9,311 nt of DNA from JANLQB01 sp043735935 (GTDB lineage: Bacteria; Verrucomicrobiota; Verrucomicrobiia; Chthoniobacterales; Chthoniobacteraceae): contig JAYTDO010000559.1 of assembly GCA_043735935.1 (NCBI GenBank), forward strand, positions 1 through 9,311, in the 5' to 3' direction. Within the stretch, counting starts at the first letter, position 1; each line of letters opens with the position of its first letter. Under the pieces are notes generated by a model. It was not told where the DNA came from. It was given only the letters and a program-made list of their open reading frames with translations, and ran no database searches. Of the stretch, positions 6,845-9,311 are shown piece after piece. The position numbers and the translations under genes were made by a program.

Positions 6845-9310
6845 TCAGCGTTTTTTGGCGCCGCTTTCGTCCGCAAGGTTGCGCAAGTATTGCTCAACTT
6901 GCGCTCCAAATTCCTCCGGGTATTTCTCGGCTTGCGCCTGCTCGATCGCTGCGCGATCTCGCGGAGGTAGGCCGGCGAAGGATGCCTTTTTGCCGGCGAC
7001 GTCCCGCGCGCCGCGTTCGACGGCCTCTTCGGGTCCGGGCATGAATTTCTGAGCGGCTGTCGTGCCGCCCGGTGATCCAGGCTTCGGCGGACCTGGTTTG
7101 GCTCCGGGTTTGCCCATTGCGGGGGGGCCTGATGGCGGTCCCTGCATAGGCGAAGGTGGGCCGCTCGCGGGAGTAAGGCCCGCTTGCGCTTGCGCGAGGG
7201 AACCCTGCGCTTGTGCAAGGGCAGCGCTGGCCTTGGCGGCAGCCGCCTGTGCAGCCGCAGGGTGGTTTGCGGCAGCTTGCGCGGCGGCTTCGCCGAGGGC
7301 CTGCGCGGCTTGGGCGGCGGCGTCCTGTCCCGCGTCACTCATTTCGTTTCCTTTGGCGGCGGCTTCGCCCGCCTTGGCGGCAGCATCCGTGAGCTTATCG
7401 GCGGCCTGCTGCATTTGCGCGCCGGCTTGTTGTTGCGCGGCTGGGTCGGGGGCGGCGGCAGAGGCTTTTTGCATTGCGGCTTCGGCTTGCGCGAGTTCTT
7501 GCCCGGCTTGCGCGAGTTGCGCGGCGGCAGCCACCATCGCATGGGCGTCTTCCGGCGCCGGCGGTTGCCCAAGTTGCGCCTGTGCGTCTTGTGCGACGCG
7601 ATCGACGGCTTTGAGGGCCCGGTAAAGATCGGCGATGGCCTGCTGCTCGGCCGTTCGCGCGGGCGCTCCATCGGGGATCTCGAGCGCACTCTTTGCGGCT
7701 CCCATGGCTCGGTCGGCGTCCGCGAGCGCTTCTGCGGTCACGTCGGTCGCCAGCGTGGATTTGAAATCATTTAACCGCGCCCGGATCTCAGCCTGCGTCG
7801 CCGACTGACCATTGAATCGACGGTCCTCCTTCTCCTTCGATTGCGCCAATGCCATTGCCGTGGCCGCCTCGAGTTTCTGTTCTTCCTGGATGAATTCGCC
7901 GAGTGCATCCGCCGCTTTCTTTGCCGCCGCGAGTTGTTGCTGCGTTTGTTGCGCTTCGGCCATCTGTTGCGCGATCTGCTGTTCGGCCTGCGCGAGAGCT
8001 TGCGCGGCTGCTTGCTGCGCCGCTTGCGGTTGAGCGGCGGCAGCGGCTTGCTGCGCCTGCGCGGCCGCCTGTTGCAATGCGGCAGCAGCCTGCGGAGCTT
8101 GGTTGCCGCCCATTTGCGCGAGTTGAGCGGCTTGTTGCGCCATTTGCGCCTGCTGCGTTTTGTCGCCGGTTTTCGCTGCGGCGCCCTGCTTCTGCTGGAG
8201 ATCGTGGACCGCCTTCTCCAGTGCCGCCAAATCCTTCGCTGCGTCGCCCGACGCGCGTCCCTCCGCCTTTTCCGCCGTGGCCGCCTGCGCTGCTACGTCC
8301 GCACGCGCCTTCTCCAGTTGCGCCAAGGCGCCCTCAGCGTTCTTCGTCGCCTCGCCTGCGTTTCGTTCGGCCATCGCACCGCGCGCTTCCTGCATTTTTT
8401 CCTGTGCCACCTTCAGCGACTGCGAGGCCGACGTGGCGTCGTTGGCCACGTCTTGCGCGACCAGGTCGCTCTTGTTGGCCAGATCGCCTTGGTTGCTCTC
8501 CATCGCGGCCAGGTCGCCCGTTTTTGCGGCTCGGTCATCAGTGAATCTCTTCTGCAAATCCTGGTTCGAGCGCAACTGCTCCACGGGCTGTTTCGCAAGC
8601 TTCGCGTCGAGTTGTTTCGCTTCGATTTTTTCCTGGACCCAGTTGTCAAAATCATCCGCTTTCGCGGCCTTCCTCGCCTCGGTCGCGATGTCCTTCTGTT
8701 CGGAGATCATCTTTCCGAGCTCGCGTTCCGCCTGTCTTAGCAGTTCCGACTTGTTCTGAGTCGGCGCGACTTGTTTCGCGATTTTCCGCAAGGCGTCGCG
8801 GCTCGTCTTTTCGTCCGTCACCGCTTTGAAAAGCTGCGCCGCCTTCAGTGCTTCCGCGGCGCTCTCCACATTCGGCTGGACTCGCTGGGCATCCGCCAAT
8901 GCCTGCCCGAACGAGACCGCGCGGTCGGGCTCTTTCGCGAAATCCGCGATCTTCGCCGTCAGCATTTTCAGTTCTTCCGCGATGGCCGCCTGCTCGCTGC
9001 GTTCGCCTTCCAAGTTCGCCTGCATCGCCGCTTCGAACGCCTCCGGTTTCCTCCCGCCCGTCCACTTGCCGAGCTCGATTCCATTCTGCAAATTGGCCGC
9101 CTGCCGATCGGCAAGTTGCGAGAGCGCCTGCGATAGCTCCAGTGCTTCCTGATTCCTCCGGTGTGCCGTCAGCAGCTTCTGCATTTGCACCAGGATCGCC
9201 TTCTGGCTCGCGTAGGCATCCGACACTGTCTTCTTTGCCTCGCCAGCGTTCGGCACTGCACGAGCTTTTTGGAGCAGATCCACGACCTCTTTCATCTCGG
9301 TCGCGCTGAG
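6845..9310 (-). CDS. Large Ala/Gln-rich coiled-coil protein, 5'-truncated by the window edge
   Basis: The frame is open to the right edge (LSATE precedes the Met at 9295), so the true start lies outside; at least 821 residues are visible. Counting from the Met at 9295: residues 1-370 are heptad-like, rich in Ala, Lys, Glu and Gln; 381-460 and 585-705 are nearly pure Ala/Gln/Glu/Lys low complexity; 709-745 is a Pro/Gly-rich linker. The C-terminus holds a compact block, SFAGLPPRDRAAIEQAQAEK (772-791), continuing to EQYLRNLADE (801-810). That block resembles the C-terminal LPxR...YP.E....YLRNLA motif of large planctomycete/verrucomicrobial proteins encoded near MoxR-ATPase/BatA-type (aerotolerance) genes, sometimes labelled DUF4175; this is from memory and inferred. 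No transmembrane segment is visible, so any membrane part must lie upstream of the window. It is transcribed convergently with the rpoD cluster. Long plus-strand open frames opposite it are artefacts of its GC-rich repetitive codons. Confidence 0.85.
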   Translation of the reverse strand, partial: LSATEMKEVVDLLQKARAVPNAGEAKKTVSDAYASQKAILVQMQKLLTAHRRNQEALELSQALSQLADRQAANLQNGIELGKWTGGRKPEAFEAAMQANLEGERSEQAAIAEELKMLTAKIADFAKEPDRAVSFGQALADAQRVQPNVESAAEALKAAQLFKAVTDEKTSRDALRKIAKQVAPTQNKSELLRQAERELGKMISEQKDIATEARKAAKADDFDNWVQEKIEAKQLDAKLAKQPVEQLRSNQDLQKRFTDDRAAKTGDLAAMESNQGDLANKSDLVAQDVANDATSASQSLKVAQEKMQEARGAMAERNAGEATKNAEGALAQLEKARADVAAQAATAEKAEGRASGDAAKDLAALEKAVHDLQQKQGAAAKTGDKTQQAQMAQQAAQLAQMGGNQAPQAAAALQQAAAQAQQAAAAAQPQAAQQAAAQALAQAEQQIAQQMAEAQQTQQQLAAAKKAADALGEFIQEEQKLEAATAMALAQSKEKEDRRFNGQSATQAEIRARLNDFKSTLATDVTAEALADADRAMGAAKSALEIPDGAPARTAEQQAIADLYRALKAVDRVAQDAQAQLGQPPAPEDAHAMVAAAAQLAQAGQELAQAEAAMQKASAAAPDPAAQQQAGAQMQQAADKLTDAAAKAGEAAAKGNEMSDAGQDAAAQAAQALGEAAAQAAANHPAAAQAAAAKASAALAQAQGSLAQAQAGLTPASGPPSPMQGPPSGPPAMGKPGAKPGPPKPGSPGGTTAAQKFMPGPEEAVERGARDVAGKKASFAGLPPRDRAAIEQAQAEKYPEEFGAQVEQYLRNLADESGAKKR
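7916..8155 (-). repeat. Ala/Gln low-complexity segment within the coiled-coil gene
   Basis: About 80 codons coding almost only for Ala and Gln with scattered Glu, Met and Lys, made of recurring GCG-CAA-type codons (TTGCGC on the plus strand). A related direct repeat, CGGCTTGCGCGAGTT, occurs at 7483-7497 and 7504-7518, exactly 21 bases (three heptad-compatible turns) apart. The pattern fits expansion of heptad-repeat DNA. Confidence 0.55.
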
Positions 9311-9311
9311 C

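Noticed and set aside
7100..8160. Repeated TTGCGC/GCGGC motifs as a possible DNA repeat array or CRISPR-like element
   Set aside because: The repeats are irregular, lack unique spacers, and are explained by Ala/Gln codons in frame.
7062..8759. Several plus-strand open frames rich in Ala/Cys or Leu/Arg
   Set aside because: They are antisense to the Ala/Gln repeats of the minus-strand coiled-coil gene; no start signal or domain supports them.

Overview
The window looks like chromosomal DNA from a GC-rich, Gram-negative-type bacterium, most likely a member of the Verrucomicrobiota (perhaps the Chthoniobacter/Spartobacteria side). That placement is inferred from four things: the form of the primary sigma factor (lysine-rich N-terminal extension and long insert between regions 1.2 and 2), the GTG start of dnaG, the small membrane and secreted protein pair after rpoD, and the Ala/Gln-rich protein at the right end. 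No RNA gene, insertion sequence, CRISPR array or phage gene was seen.

Layout, left to right. (1) Bases 3-1472, plus strand: the 3' part of a gene for a GT-B, family-4-like glycosyltransferase, entering from outside the window and carrying about 120 residues of a further N-terminal region. (2) Bases 1473-1876: about 400 bases with no intact gene. They hold a GC-rich hairpin, a signal peptide ORF that stops after 24 codons, and its apparent continuation in the -1 frame, so probably a small secreted-protein gene broken by a one-base deletion. (3) Bases 1877-5878, plus strand: dnaG (primase) then rpoD (primary sigma factor), the core of the classical macromolecular-synthesis operon. (4) Bases 5943-6799, plus strand: two overlapping small genes, a single-pass membrane protein resembling an anti-sigma or regulatory membrane protein, and a secreted helical protein. 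(5) Bases 6845-9310, minus strand: a convergent gene entering from the right edge, for a very long Ala/Gln-rich coiled-coil protein with a short conserved-looking C-terminal block.

Functionally, the centre couples replication priming (DnaG) with housekeeping transcription (RpoD). The two genes after rpoD lie in the same direction with short gaps or overlap and may be co-transcribed. They look like an envelope-sensing pair, though no sigma factor other than RpoD is visible beside them. The most unusual feature is the N-terminus of RpoD: about 150 residues of histone-H1-like Lys/Ala/Pro-rich sequence containing an AT-hook (KRGRP) precede an otherwise complete sigma-70 protein.
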